Below, one piece after another: positions 24,494 to 33,199 of a stretch of DNA of 64,000 bases (position 1 is the first letter of the stretch; each line of letters starts with the position of its first letter). The translations under genes were made by a program, and so were the position numbers. Source of the stretch: Leadbettera azotonutricia ZAS-9 (GTDB taxonomy: Bacteria > Spirochaetota > Spirochaetia > Treponematales > Breznakiellaceae); the NCBI RefSeq assembly GCF_000214355.1, contig NC_015577.1:310001-374000 (forward strand), written 5' to 3'. The notes under the pieces were generated by a model. The model had not been told where the DNA came from. It searched no databases and saw only the letters and a list, made by a program, of their open reading frames with translations.

Positions 24494-25469
24494 GCATGCC
24501 CCCGTTTTTGTCCTCGTGCAGAAACCCGGTGAGAGGGGACGAGGCTGATCCGGTCTTCTCCAAAACCCTGCCCAAGCCCGCAAGGTACGCCTTGCGGCCT
24601 GCCTCTATGGCGTTCTTAAAAGCTTCCGCCATTGCCGGGATGTCGCCCGCAGTCGCTATGGCGGTGTTTGCCATCACCGCTGCCGCGCCCATCTCCATGA
24701 CTTCGCAGGCCTGGGAGGGCTTGCCTATGCCCGCGTCTATGATCACAGGCAGATCCATCTCGTCTAATAGTATCCTGATAAAATCCCTGGCGCAGAGGCC
24801 ACGATTGGAACCAATTGGAGATGCAAGAGGCATGATGCAGGCGGCTCCGGCGTTTGCCAGATCACGGGCTGCGTTAAGATCCGGGAACATATAAGGCATG
24901 ACGATAAAACCTTCTTTGGCGAGGATTTCTGTGGCTTTGATCGTTTCGCTGTTATCGGGAAGCAGGTACTTTGAATCCCTGATGACTTCTATCTTGACGA
25001 AGTTTCCCGAACAAAGTTCACGGGCGAAACGCGCTATCTTCACCGCCTCTTCCGCCGTCCTCGCCCCCGAGGTATTGGGAAGCAGGGTAACGCCTGGGGG
25101 TATATAGTCCAGGATATTCTCCCTGCCCCCGGTATTTGCCCGCCTCAGGGCCACGGTTATCATCTGGGCCCCGGCGTTTTCCACCGCCGCCTTTATCAGG
25201 GCGAGGGAATACTTCCCGGACCCCAAAATGAACCGGGAGGTAAAGGCATGCCCCCCAATCACCAGGGGATCGGCGGCCCCGCCCCCCATGAAATGTACTA
25301 TTTCCACCCTGTCGCCATCCTTCAATATAATAGAGGGATAATCCTCTTTGCGCACTACCTCGTCATTTATGCCTATGGCGATATGCCTTTTGTCATAGCC
25401 TTGTTTCTGCAATAAATCTTCGAGATTGGAACCTGCCGCCTCAAGGGGGGTCCCATTCACCATCACCAT
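24486..25469 (-). CDS. thiSG: ThiS-ThiG fusion: sulfur carrier joined to thiazole synthase
   Basis: Residues 1-64 form a ThiS ubiquitin-like sulfur carrier ending in VHFMGGG (G62-G64). ThiG follows at once ([20 protein letters not shown]), with the Schiff-base lysine K159 in [16 protein letters not shown] and the phosphate loops PIGSNRG and DAGIG. ThiG condenses iminoacetate, deoxyxylulose phosphate and the ThiS thiocarboxylate. Normally the ThiS Gly-Gly must be C-terminal; here it is internal, so processing or another sulfur route is implied. Total 327 residues. GGAGGA lies before ATG 25469. No TPP riboswitch is seen in the 64-bp gap upstream, and thiF and thiC are absent from the window. 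Confidence 0.92.
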   Translation of the reverse strand: MVMVNGTPLEAAGSNLEDLLQKQGYDKRHIAIGINDEVVRKEDYPSIILKDGDRVEIVHFMGGGAADPLVIGGHAFTSRFILGSGKYSLALIKAAVENAGAQMITVALRRANTGGRENILDYIPPGVTLLPNTSGARTAEEAVKIARFARELCSGNFVKIEVIRDSKYLLPDNSETIKATEILAKEGFIVMPYMFPDLNAARDLANAGAACIMPLASPIGSNRGLCARDFIRILLDEMDLPVIIDAGIGKPSQACEVMEMGAAAVMANTAIATAGDIPAMAEAFKNAIEAGRKAYLAGLGRVLEKTGSASSPLTGFLHEDKNGGMHE

Positions 25470-25482
25470 GCTTTCCTCCAGG

Positions 25483-25516
25483 TTGTATTATATATAAAAT
25501 ATTGGTAATATTGTAA
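25483..25516. promoter_or_regulatory. Interlocked divergent promoters for thiSG and the second FIST-kinase cassette
   Basis: Plus strand: TTGTAT (25483-25488), 17 bp, TAATAT (25506-25511). Minus strand: TTACAA (25516-25511), 18 bp, TATAAT (25492-25487). Each -10 overlaps or touches the other's -35, so the two polymerase sites cannot be filled together. Confidence 0.55.
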
Positions 25517-25533
25517 GCGAAGAAGGTAGAACC

Positions 25534-26724
25534 ATGCTAAGCGCAACAGCAATCAGCTACGAATTGGACGATTCGGAAGCGGCCGCTCGTGAATTGGCGG
25601 CCTCTATCAAAGAAAAACTCTCCCTTAAAAAAAATTCCCTGGGCATATTGTTTTGCGACGCTGATTGCGACGGAGCTGCCCTGAGCGCCGAGCTTGAGAA
25701 ACTGCTGGGGATCACTGTCGGCGGCATGACTACCCTGGCCGAACTTGAGAACTCGGGCTGCCTTGACGGGGCTTTGGTCCTCATTGTCCTGACTGCCGAC
25801 GACTGTTTCTTTTCGCCTGCTGTCTCAACTTCGCTTATAGGCAACAATTATGAGGAGAAGATGGTAGCCGCCTATGAGGCTTCTGCCCATGGGGTAAGCG
25901 GTTTTGGGGAAAAACCCGCGTTTATCTTCGCTTTTTGCCCCTCGGGGATGTCCTTTTCGGGGGATAAATACCCTGATGTGCTTTCCAAGGCTGCCCCCAA
26001 TGTCCCGATCATAGGGGGTGTAAGCTCCGACGACTATGATTACAAAAGGGCCAGGGTTTTCCTTTCGGGGAAGGCCTATTTGGACAGCCTGGTGCTGATA
26101 AGCGTTTGGGGCAGGGCAAAGCCTATCTTCTCCCTTCGCCATGTGACCTCCCGCTTTGCCGAGCGTATTCGGCGGGTGGTCAGGGCCGAGGGCAACAAGG
26201 TTTTTACCGTCGGGGACGAGACCTTTGTAAAGTACCTTGAAGGCTTTGGGCTTAAAACCAATGTTCCCGATATACTCCTGGCCTTCAATTCCTATCCCAT
26301 GATGCTGACCAGGGAGGGGGGCGATGAGATTCCCCTGATGCGCCATATTTCGGCTCTCGATCCAAAAGATGGTTCGGGCACTTTCCTTGGCGATGTGCCT
26401 GCGGGCTCGCTTGCGAATATATGCCTGGTAAGCAAAAAAGATGTTATGGCTGCGTGCCGTGAATCCATGGAAGCCCTTCTTGAAGAAACCCAAAAGCAGG
26501 GCGATTATCAATACTCGACTATTTTTTGCATTTCCTGCTGCGGCAGGGCTATGATACTTGGCTCTGATTCTGATGCCGAAGGGCAGATACTTTCAGAGCT
26601 TTTGCCCAAAAACCTTAACCTTGCAGGGGCTTACTGCCTGGGCGAAATATGCCCTGCCAGGTATAAAGACGGGGAAGCGGCAAACCGCTTCCACAATTGT
26701 TCCATAACTTTTTGTGCCATATAA
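25534..26724 (+). CDS. FIST-domain sensor protein, second copy
   Basis: The 396-residue cytoplasmic protein has FIST_N (SLGILFCDADCDG, then GITVGGMTTLAELE, then VPIIGGVSSDDY) and FIST_C (VKYLEGFGL, then FLGDVPAGSLANICLV). It ends in AYCLGEICPARYKDG and NRFHNCSITFCAI, the same ending pattern as the FIST protein at 18323-19474. The two share layout but have diverged, so they may sense different ligands. AAGG is placed eight bases before the ATG. Its kinase partner starts 20 bp downstream. Four cysteines near the C-terminus (FCISCCGR and FHNC) might tune redox or metal sensing, which is inference only. Confidence 0.88.
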   Translation: MLSATAISYELDDSEAAARELAASIKEKLSLKKNSLGILFCDADCDGAALSAELEKLLGITVGGMTTLAELENSGCLDGALVLIVLTADDCFFSPAVSTSLIGNNYEEKMVAAYEASAHGVSGFGEKPAFIFAFCPSGMSFSGDKYPDVLSKAAPNVPIIGGVSSDDYDYKRARVFLSGKAYLDSLVLISVWGRAKPIFSLRHVTSRFAERIRRVVRAEGNKVFTVGDETFVKYLEGFGLKTNVPDILLAFNSYPMMLTREGGDEIPLMRHISALDPKDGSGTFLGDVPAGSLANICLVSKKDVMAACRESMEALLEETQKQGDYQYSTIFCISCCGRAMILGSDSDAEGQILSELLPKNLNLAGAYCLGEICPARYKDGEAANRFHNCSITFCAI

Positions 26725-26744
26725 GGATACGGCGGTGAAACAAA

Positions 26745-28835
26745 ATGCCTGAAAGCACAGAAAAAGAATTAAGCCAGCTTCAAAGGCAGCTTAAGAAACT
26801 TGAACGCGATTATCGTGCCCTTTCCATCATGCACGAGCAGACCGAGAGGCTCAGGGATGTCAATGAGGCAGCCAAGGAGCTTTCAAATTTCTACAATCAG
26901 CTTCTTCTCAAGAACACCTCCGGTATTACCTACATGGTAGACCGTGATATGCACTTTATATTGGGGAGCGAGAAAACAGTAGCACTTTTAGGTTACGGTG
27001 AAATGCGCGAGATGGCGGACATTCCTTTTGAGGTTCTTTTTGCCAATACTATGGAAGAAGGCTGGGTTGCGGAAACTGAAAAGCGCTGCCGGGAAGTTAT
27101 GGAATCGGGCAATACCATCGAATACGAAGAAAAGGTGCGCCTAAAGGGCATTGGGGAAGCGGTCTATCAAACTGCCATTACACCTGCTGCGGAAAAAGAC
27201 GGAGGATGCAGGGGCGCAGTGGTAGTGATGAACGATGTTACCGAGCTTTTCAAAGCCCGCGAAGCCGCCCTCAAGGCAAGCCAGGCAAAAGGCGCTTTTT
27301 TGGCGAACATGAGTCACGAGATGCGTACCCCCATGAATGCCATTATCGGCATGACTACCATTGCAAAAACCTCGGAAGGGCTGGAGCGCAAGGATTACTG
27401 CCTCCAAAAAATCGAAGAAGCGTCCACCCATCTTTTGGGGGTCATCAACGACATACTGGATATGTCAAAAATAGAAGCCAACAAGCTTGAACTTTCCTTT
27501 GTGAACTTCAATTTTGAACGCATGCTCCAAAAGACCGTGAATGTCATCAACTTCAAGGTGGAAGAGCGGAAGCAGGTTTTTACCGTTCATATCGGGGAGC
27601 ATATACCCCGTTTCCTCCTGGGGGATGATCAGCGCCTGTCCCAGGTTATTGCCAACCTTCTTTCAAATGCAGTCAAATTCACGCCGGAGGGCGGGAATAT
27701 CAGGCTTAAGGCCATTCTGGATCATGAGGAAGAGGGTGTTTATGTTGTACGCATTGAAGTGAGCGATTCCGGCATTGGCATCAGCAAAGAGCAGCAGGCA
27801 AAGCTTTTTAGCTCTTTCGAGCAGGCTGAAACAGGCACTTCCCGTAAATTCGGCGGCACGGGCCTGGGGCTTGCCATCTCCAAGCGCATTGTTGAAATGA
27901 TGGGAGGCAGCATCTGGATAGAATCGGAACTCGGTCAGGGTTCTACCTTCGCTTTTACCATCAAGGCCGAGAGGGGCCACGATGAATACCCCAGCCTCCT
28001 TGCTTCGGGTACAAGCTTAAAGAATATGAGTGTCCTGGCCATAGACGATATGGGCGAGATACGCGATTATTTTGAAACCATCATGGGCCGTTTCGGCATT
28101 AAGTGCGATATTGCGGAATCCGGCGAGGAAGCGATAAAGCTGATAGAAGATCACGGTGCTTACGATCTTTATTTTGTGGATTGGAAAATGCCCGGCATGG
28201 ACGGCATAGAAACTTCCCGGAAAATAAAATCCCTTACCACAGACAAATCAGTGGTGATTATGATCTCGGCAGGCGAATGGGACTATATCCGGGATGATGC
28301 CAAAAAAGCGGGGGTGGATAAATTCCTTCCCAAGCCCCTCTTCCCCTCAAGCATTGCAGACATTATCCGGGAATGTCTGGGCTCTCAAAATATTGCGGAA
28401 GCGAATGAAGAAGCCCAGGAAGAAAAGATGGACCGCTTCGACGGCTTCTCCATGCTCCTTGCAGAAGATGTGGAAATTAACCGTGAAATAGTCCTTGCCC
28501 TCCTTGAGCCCACTCGCCTGATTATTGATTGTGCCGAGAACGGCAGCCAGGCTGTGGAGATGTTCAGGGCTGCCCCGGACAAGTACAATATGATCTTCAT
28601 GGATGTGCAGATGCCCGAGATGGACGGCTATGAGGCTACCCGCACAATCCGCAGCCTTGATGTGCCCAGGTCAAAGGAAATCCCCATAGTGGCAATGACA
28701 GCCAATGTGTTCAGGGAAGACGTGGAGAAATGCCTTGCCTCGGGTATGAACGATCATGTAGGGAAACCCCTGGACCTGGCGGAAGTAGTGGATAAGCTGC
28801 GAAAATATATGCCCAGGAAGACTTTTAAGAATTAA
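26745..28835 (+). CDS. Soluble PAS hybrid sensor histidine kinase, second copy
   Basis: The 696-residue protein is built like the kinase at 16130-18313: N-terminal coiled coil (1-50), PAS (about 55-165), HisKA with H191 (NMSHEMRTPMN), HATPase (LLSNAVKFTPE, DSGIGI, GGTGLGLAISK), receiver 1 (VDWKMPGMDG) and receiver 2 (MDVQMPEMDG), ending in NDHVGKPLDLAEVVDKL. Catalytic and receiver parts are nearly superimposable on the first copy, whereas the coiled coil and PAS differ. It follows the FIST gene by 20 bp. It has no DNA-binding output, so signalling must proceed through another protein or a phosphotransfer protein outside the window. Confidence 0.95.
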   Translation: MPESTEKELSQLQRQLKKLERDYRALSIMHEQTERLRDVNEAAKELSNFYNQLLLKNTSGITYMVDRDMHFILGSEKTVALLGYGEMREMADIPFEVLFANTMEEGWVAETEKRCREVMESGNTIEYEEKVRLKGIGEAVYQTAITPAAEKDGGCRGAVVVMNDVTELFKAREAALKASQAKGAFLANMSHEMRTPMNAIIGMTTIAKTSEGLERKDYCLQKIEEASTHLLGVINDILDMSKIEANKLELSFVNFNFERMLQKTVNVINFKVEERKQVFTVHIGEHIPRFLLGDDQRLSQVIANLLSNAVKFTPEGGNIRLKAILDHEEEGVYVVRIEVSDSGIGISKEQQAKLFSSFEQAETGTSRKFGGTGLGLAISKRIVEMMGGSIWIESELGQGSTFAFTIKAERGHDEYPSLLASGTSLKNMSVLAIDDMGEIRDYFETIMGRFGIKCDIAESGEEAIKLIEDHGAYDLYFVDWKMPGMDGIETSRKIKSLTTDKSVVIMISAGEWDYIRDDAKKAGVDKFLPKPLFPSSIADIIRECLGSQNIAEANEEAQEEKMDRFDGFSMLLAEDVEINREIVLALLEPTRLIIDCAENGSQAVEMFRAAPDKYNMIFMDVQMPEMDGYEATRTIRSLDVPRSKEIPIVAMTANVFREDVEKCLASGMNDHVGKPLDLAEVVDKLRKYMPRKTFKN

Positions 28836-28850
28836 CGCTTTTACTGTTGA

Positions 28851-29648
28851 TTAATCCTTGCCCAAGTGCAATTCTGCGCAAAAAACCGCCTGAATGCCCT
28901 TTGCCCCCGTCCTCCTGCCCTCAAAGGCAAAGGCTTTTTCCGGCGAGGCAGGGTAATTTTCCCTTACAATGCCGGGCGCATCGGGAAGCGCAGGGAGAGG
29001 GGCCGACCAAAGCTCAACGGTTTCGCCGGGCAGCACTTCGCTCACATAATTTATGTCAAGCCGTATCTCGTCGGCAGCGTCCAGCATATCGGGATCGGCC
29101 ATATCCTGAATCCATTGAATATACCGGGCGTTGTTTACATGGCCGTAGAAATCAATATCCGAATACGCGGCCTTGCGTTCTCCGGTTTTTGCAAGGCCCT
29201 CTTTCGGCTTAAGGTTCAAAGTCCCAGCAGGAAAGGCATCCACCCCTTCGTTTAAGGGGAGTTTTTCCATTATATCCCTGGCGCGCAAGGGGCGGCGTTT
29301 TTCTATATCCAGAATGAGCCAGTTCGCCCTGCCCCGGGCAATGGCTTTGCCGGAATTGTCGCGTATGGCATAATCCCTTAGGGCAAAAAGCATGTCCCAG
29401 CCCCTGGGCCAGCTCTCAACCGTAACGATTTCGCCAAATTTGGGCCGTTTTTCCATAAATACCGAAATCCGCGAAAGTATCCAGCCCTGTCCGATTTTGG
29501 CAAAGGCGTCAAAGCCCACCCCGAGCCTGTCCGCGTGGGCAATTGCCGCTTCCTGGAAATAGCCAAAGGCTGCCCCGAGGGTAAGCCTGTTGGATCGATC
29601 CACATCGCCGAAACGTATGGGAGTTGTTTCTTTTATTATATCCAGCAT
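28851..29648 (-). CDS. Acyl-ACP thioesterase, FatA-like
   Basis: The 265-residue tandem hot-dog protein releases fatty acids from acyl carrier protein. The first hot-dog shows IRFGDVDRSNRLTLGAAFGY and FQEAAIAHADRLGVG. The second contains AYSDIDFYGHVNNARYIQW, the N-x-H/N motif used for catalysis in plant and bacterial FatA/B enzymes. The frame is open to 29720, but that would overlap the divergent sugar isomerase start, so the ATG at 29648 is preferred, without a strong ribosome-binding site. It ends 15 bp from the 3' end of the convergent second hybrid kinase. Confidence 0.85.
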   Translation of the reverse strand: MLDIIKETTPIRFGDVDRSNRLTLGAAFGYFQEAAIAHADRLGVGFDAFAKIGQGWILSRISVFMEKRPKFGEIVTVESWPRGWDMLFALRDYAIRDNSGKAIARGRANWLILDIEKRRPLRARDIMEKLPLNEGVDAFPAGTLNLKPKEGLAKTGERKAAYSDIDFYGHVNNARYIQWIQDMADPDMLDAADEIRLDINYVSEVLPGETVELWSAPLPALPDAPGIVRENYPASPEKAFAFEGRRTGAKGIQAVFCAELHLGKD

Positions 29649-29702
29649 GGTTTTATAAATGCTATCATTGACAGAAGCAAAAGGCAATCCTAAAATATCC
29701 TT

Positions 29703-30464
29703 ATGAAACTCGCCGCTCAACTGTATAATTGCCGGGATTACACAAAAACCCCGGCAGAAATAGAGGCTACCCTGCGCCGTGTCAAGGCAATAGGTTTTGA
29801 CACAATCCAGATTTCAGGTTTTGGCCCCTGCGACCCTGGCCTGCTGGCCGGCTGGATCAGGGAAATTGGCCTCGAAGTTTGCGTAACCCACACCCCCTGG
29901 GCGAGGCTTGCGGATGCGTTGGAACTCAGAAAAGTGATAGAAGAGCACAAGAAGCTTGGCTGCAAGCTCGTCGGCTTGGGCAGCCGCCCCCATGATGCCT
30001 ACCCCAATAGCCATGAAGGCTGGAGCCGCTTTATCAAGAAAGCCAATGAAATCACCGGACAGATTAAAGGCGAGGGCCTTGGCTTCAGCTACCATAACCA
30101 CGACTTTGAATTTGAAAAATGGGCAGGCGTCACCGCCATCGATCGCCTCATCGCCGAATGCCCCGAAATGCTCTTTACCCTGGATGTATTCTGGGTTCAG
30201 GCCGGCGGCGGCAATCCGCTCAACTATATAAAAAAGCTTGAGGGCCGCATCAGGGTAATACATTTTAAAGATTACCGCATGGCAAAAGGCGTCCGCCAAT
30301 TCGCGGAGATAGGGCTAGGCGTCCTGGATTGGGATGAAATAATCCCCCTCTGCAAAGAAACCGGCATAGAAACCGCAGCCATCGAGCAGGATGCCGACTG
30401 GCTGGACGACCCCTTCGAGAGCCTTGCGGTCAGCCGGGAATTCCTGCTGAGTAAAGCGCAATGA
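29703..30464 (+). CDS. Sugar phosphate isomerase/epimerase, xylose-isomerase-like TIM barrel
   Basis: The protein is 253 residues of the AP-endonuclease-2-like fold. Metal-binding landmarks are FSYHNHDFEFEK (two histidines), FTLDVFWVQAGG (Asp), IRVIHFKDY and a final acidic AAIEQDADW. GLGVLDWDEII is typical of myo-inositol or ketose epimerase relatives. The substrate cannot be assigned. The gene begins 54 bp from the divergent thioesterase and ends just before a terminator hairpin. No transport genes adjoin directly. Confidence 0.85.
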   Translation: MKLAAQLYNCRDYTKTPAEIEATLRRVKAIGFDTIQISGFGPCDPGLLAGWIREIGLEVCVTHTPWARLADALELRKVIEEHKKLGCKLVGLGSRPHDAYPNSHEGWSRFIKKANEITGQIKGEGLGFSYHNHDFEFEKWAGVTAIDRLIAECPEMLFTLDVFWVQAGGGNPLNYIKKLEGRIRVIHFKDYRMAKGVRQFAEIGLGVLDWDEIIPLCKETGIETAAIEQDADWLDDPFESLAVSREFLLSKAQ

Positions 30465-30472
30465 TGCGAAAT

Positions 30473-30508
30473 TAACAGTAATACACTTAACTAAATGTAT
30501 TACTGTTA
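30473..30508 (+). terminator. Bidirectional terminator hairpin
   Basis: TAACAGTAATACA and TGTATTACTGTTA form a perfect 13-bp stem with a 10-nt loop, between the convergent sugar isomerase and the methyl-accepting protein. Confidence 0.75.
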
Positions 30509-30511
30509 TAC

Positions 30512-32332
30512 TTATTCTACCTTAAACTTTGACACTTCTGCTACCAGGGTATCGATATGCTCTTTGTTGGCGATGCTTATCTCAGCCACCCGGCTAACCG
30601 ATTCGTTTATTAAATCCGCGCCGACTGCCATTTCGCCCATGCCGTTGCTTATTTCCTGGGTGAGCATTTCGAGATTCTTGCTTTCATTGATAACATCTTT
30701 GCTGCCGTCAAGCATTTCAATTGATCCGCTTTTTACACGCTGGGTAATATCGTTGAGCTTGCCCACCGCTTCGAGGATCTGCTGGCTGCCTATGCCCTGT
30801 TCCTCCATGGCGTTGCGTATATTGGACTCCTGATCCGACACTGTGCGCACCCCGGTATCTATGGCCTCGAATTTGTCCAGCACCGTATTGGTGGATTTGG
30901 TGATCTTGTCGATGGAGCTTTTTATCTTTTTAAGCACATCGGAAATTATCTTGGACTGTTCGCTGGAGTTCACAGCCAGCTTGCGTATCTCGTCGGCTAC
31001 AACAGCAAAGCCCTTGCCCGATTCGCCCGCATGGGCAGCCTCGATGGCGGCGTTCATGGAGAGGAGGTTGGTTTGGCTTGCAATGTTTTGCATCACCGAG
31101 TTAATTTCGAGGAGGCCTTCGGACTCGCTGGCAATCTCTTTGATGTCTTCCGATACTTCCTGGAGGCCGTGGCGGCCCACCTCGGAAGCAGCAGTGAGTT
31201 CACTGACGTTTTCGGCATTCCGCACCAGGGTGTTGGTAACACTCTGTATGTTGGCCAGCATCTCTTCGATGGCGGAGGAGGATTGGGACACGCTGACGGC
31301 CTGCTGTTCAACATTGGTGTTGAGTTTTTCTATATTCAGCGTAACCCGTTCCATGGTTTCGCCTTCCTGGGTTACCGACTGGGCCTGATGCATCACCTGG
31401 CTCTTAATGCTCTGGATATTGGCGGTGATCTCGTTGGTGGCAGAAGCGGTTTGCTCCATATTGGCCGCAAGTTCATTGCCAATATTGAAAAGGCTTACGG
31501 TTTGGCTCTTGATGACCACCACCAGGTTCTTGATCTTGTCCAGGGTCAGGTTGAAGTAGCCTGCAAGTTCGCCGATTTCATCCTTGTGCAATACATGTAT
31601 TCGCTTGGTCAGATCCCCCTCGCCGGAAGAAATTTCCTGCAGTATTTCATCGATAGTACTAAGGCGGCTGAAGATCATGCGAAGGAAGAAGAACATCATA
31701 ACAAGGCCTGCCGCCATGAATGCAACACCCATGATGACCTGGCGCACTGTTTCCGCTTTGATATCGTTCATAAGCTGCTCTGCCGCGAAGTCGCAGCCCA
31801 CTATGCCCACAATGTTTCCGGAGGAATTCAGAACAGGAGCATAGATTGAAATGAGCCAGCCCCAATCTTCCTGATCCGCAGGCCGGCCATAGGTAATAGT
31901 CTTGGTCGTCCAGCAGCGGGCAAAAGCCTCATCGTAACCGGAAGTATCATCTGTATCCCCAAGAGAAGAAAAACCGTCGCCGCCTATTACATCGCTTCCG
32001 TCTATGACAAACTGATAAATGCTGCCGCTTACCGGCGCCATAGAGTAAAGATAGACGGCGCTGGAATTCTCCTTCAGGTTGTAAAGACGGAGCTGGGTAT
32101 CAATGAAAAAATCGCTTTCGTCATCCTTCGATTTGAGCAGGGCCTCAAAAGCGTTCCCGTCAATTAAGTCTGCGGCTTTCTTTGTCATATTAATGCCCTG
32201 TTGGTTGAATATGTTGGTAGCCATATTGATTGACGACTGGAGCGAGAAATAGGAAGAAATAACGCAGAGAGCTACGATAAAGATGGAAAAAAACAGGACA
32301 AAGCGGAATTTGAGGGATTGGGTCAGTTTCAT
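30512..32332 (-). CDS. Methyl-accepting chemotaxis protein
   Basis: This is a transmembrane receptor of 606 residues. TM1 is about residues 10-32, a periplasmic sensor of about 160 residues follows, and TM2 is about 195-220 ([19 protein letters not shown]). A HAMP domain (about 217-275) leads to the signalling helices, whose tip reads [30 protein letters not shown]. The sensor contains [19 protein letters not shown], consistent with a dCACHE-like fold, though this is not certain. AAAGGA precedes the ATG. It lies 11 bp after the exported nitroreductase gene, which suggests that enzyme or its substrate is related to the stimulus. It is probably methylated by CheR and CheB. Confidence 0.95.
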   Translation of the reverse strand: MKLTQSLKFRFVLFFSIFIVALCVISSYFSLQSSINMATNIFNQQGINMTKKAADLIDGNAFEALLKSKDDESDFFIDTQLRLYNLKENSSAVYLYSMAPVSGSIYQFVIDGSDVIGGDGFSSLGDTDDTSGYDEAFARCWTTKTITYGRPADQEDWGWLISIYAPVLNSSGNIVGIVGCDFAAEQLMNDIKAETVRQVIMGVAFMAAGLVMMFFFLRMIFSRLSTIDEILQEISSGEGDLTKRIHVLHKDEIGELAGYFNLTLDKIKNLVVVIKSQTVSLFNIGNELAANMEQTASATNEITANIQSIKSQVMHQAQSVTQEGETMERVTLNIEKLNTNVEQQAVSVSQSSSAIEEMLANIQSVTNTLVRNAENVSELTAASEVGRHGLQEVSEDIKEIASESEGLLEINSVMQNIASQTNLLSMNAAIEAAHAGESGKGFAVVADEIRKLAVNSSEQSKIISDVLKKIKSSIDKITKSTNTVLDKFEAIDTGVRTVSDQESNIRNAMEEQGIGSQQILEAVGKLNDITQRVKSGSIEMLDGSKDVINESKNLEMLTQEISNGMGEMAVGADLINESVSRVAEISIANKEHIDTLVAEVSKFKVE

Positions 32333-32343
32333 AAATGATTCCT

Positions 32344-32913
32344 TTATTTATAGGTCACTAATTGGGTGGCAGGATTCCTGGCTGATGCGGAACCGACCGC
32401 ATCAACCCCGGCCGGCAAACGTCCAATTCTTACCAGCACTACCGCATTATGCCCCTGGGGGAGGGATAAATCGTTCTTTAGGTTTTTGTTGAGCCCATCA
32501 ATAGGGCCCGTATAAATGCGGGAGCCAAGCCCAAGGGCCTGGGCGGCCAGGTAAATGCTCTCCGCAGCCAGGGCGCAGTCCAGAATTTGAACCCCATTGG
32601 TCTTGCCGTCCCCCTGGGCCGAAATAACGATGAGCACATTGCCGTCCGTAAGGTTCGGGACTATTTTGTTGGCCAGATCCTGGTTCTGCACCACCGTAAA
32701 ATGCCAGGGCTGCCGGTTCGCCGCGCTGGGGGCCCTCACCGCAGCCTGGACGATAAGGTCAAGCTCGGCCCTGCTAACTGCCCCAGGGGCAAAGCTCCTT
32801 GCAGCAAAATGGCTCACCATAGGCTTTAAAGCCGGGCTGTTTGCATCCTGCGCGGAAAGCAGGGACAGGACAAACAGGGAAAGGCAACATATGAGAAAAA
32901 GCGTCTTTTTCAT
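32344..32913 (-). CDS. Exported nitroreductase-family protein
   Basis: The protein has 189 residues. Residues 1-21 are a signal peptide ([21 protein letters not shown]). The mature part is a small nitroreductase fold: [20 protein letters not shown], then [17 protein letters not shown] (FMN-binding loop), then [17 protein letters not shown] and [10 protein letters not shown]. The family uses FMN to reduce nitro, quinone or other substrates and is usually cytoplasmic, so secretion is unusual. It lacks some of the length of classical members (about 210-220). AAGGAG precedes the ATG. It is the first gene of a two-gene operon with the chemoreceptor. Confidence 0.88.
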   Translation of the reverse strand: MKKTLFLICCLSLFVLSLLSAQDANSPALKPMVSHFAARSFAPGAVSRAELDLIVQAAVRAPSAANRQPWHFTVVQNQDLANKIVPNLTDGNVLIVISAQGDGKTNGVQILDCALAAESIYLAAQALGLGSRIYTGPIDGLNKNLKNDLSLPQGHNAVVLVRIGRLPAGVDAVGSASARNPATQLVTYK

Positions 32914-32941
32914 AATGAAGACTCCTTCATATTATAGAAGA

Positions 32942-32970
32942 ATAATATAGATATTATAGCTTTATTACAA
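32942..32970 (-). promoter_or_regulatory. Putative promoter of the nitroreductase-chemoreceptor operon
   Basis: On the minus strand TTGTAA (32970-32965) and TATTAT (32947-32942) are 17 bp apart, 28 bp before the start codon. Confidence 0.5.
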
Positions 32971-33065
32971 GAGTTCTTAAAAAAAGCCTATTTTTAAGGG
33001 TTCTGTATCAGATTTTTCATGAAATAAAAACAAATCGATTATATAAAAGTCAGAAAAGATTCAGC

Positions 33066-33161
33066 ATGCACCATTGGCATATACCGATCCAATCCAGTTT
33101 AAAAATGCCACCCCAGCCTTTCCCGCCGCTTCCTGGTAAAGATTATCTTGAAATTATTTAA
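33066..33161 (+). pseudogene. Relic of a second GH172 (DUF2961) gene
   Basis: About 96 bp upstream of the intact gene repeat two pieces of its 3' part. The first (33066 onward) reads M-H-H-WHI, then after a one-base shift DPIQFKN, matching MYRWHITDPVRFEKD of the intact protein. The second ends FPPLPGKDYLEII with a stop, matching FPKLPDKDYLEVI. The middle of the C-terminal region is deleted. It is a decayed tandem copy, not a functional gene. Confidence 0.8.
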
Positions 33162-33199
33162 TGGATTTTATACATTTACATATTTTATAGGGGGCAATC

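Noticed and set aside
25470-25533. Possible TPP riboswitch before thiSG
   Set aside because: Only 64 bp separate the divergent genes and the space is filled by promoters; no THI-element motifs are seen.
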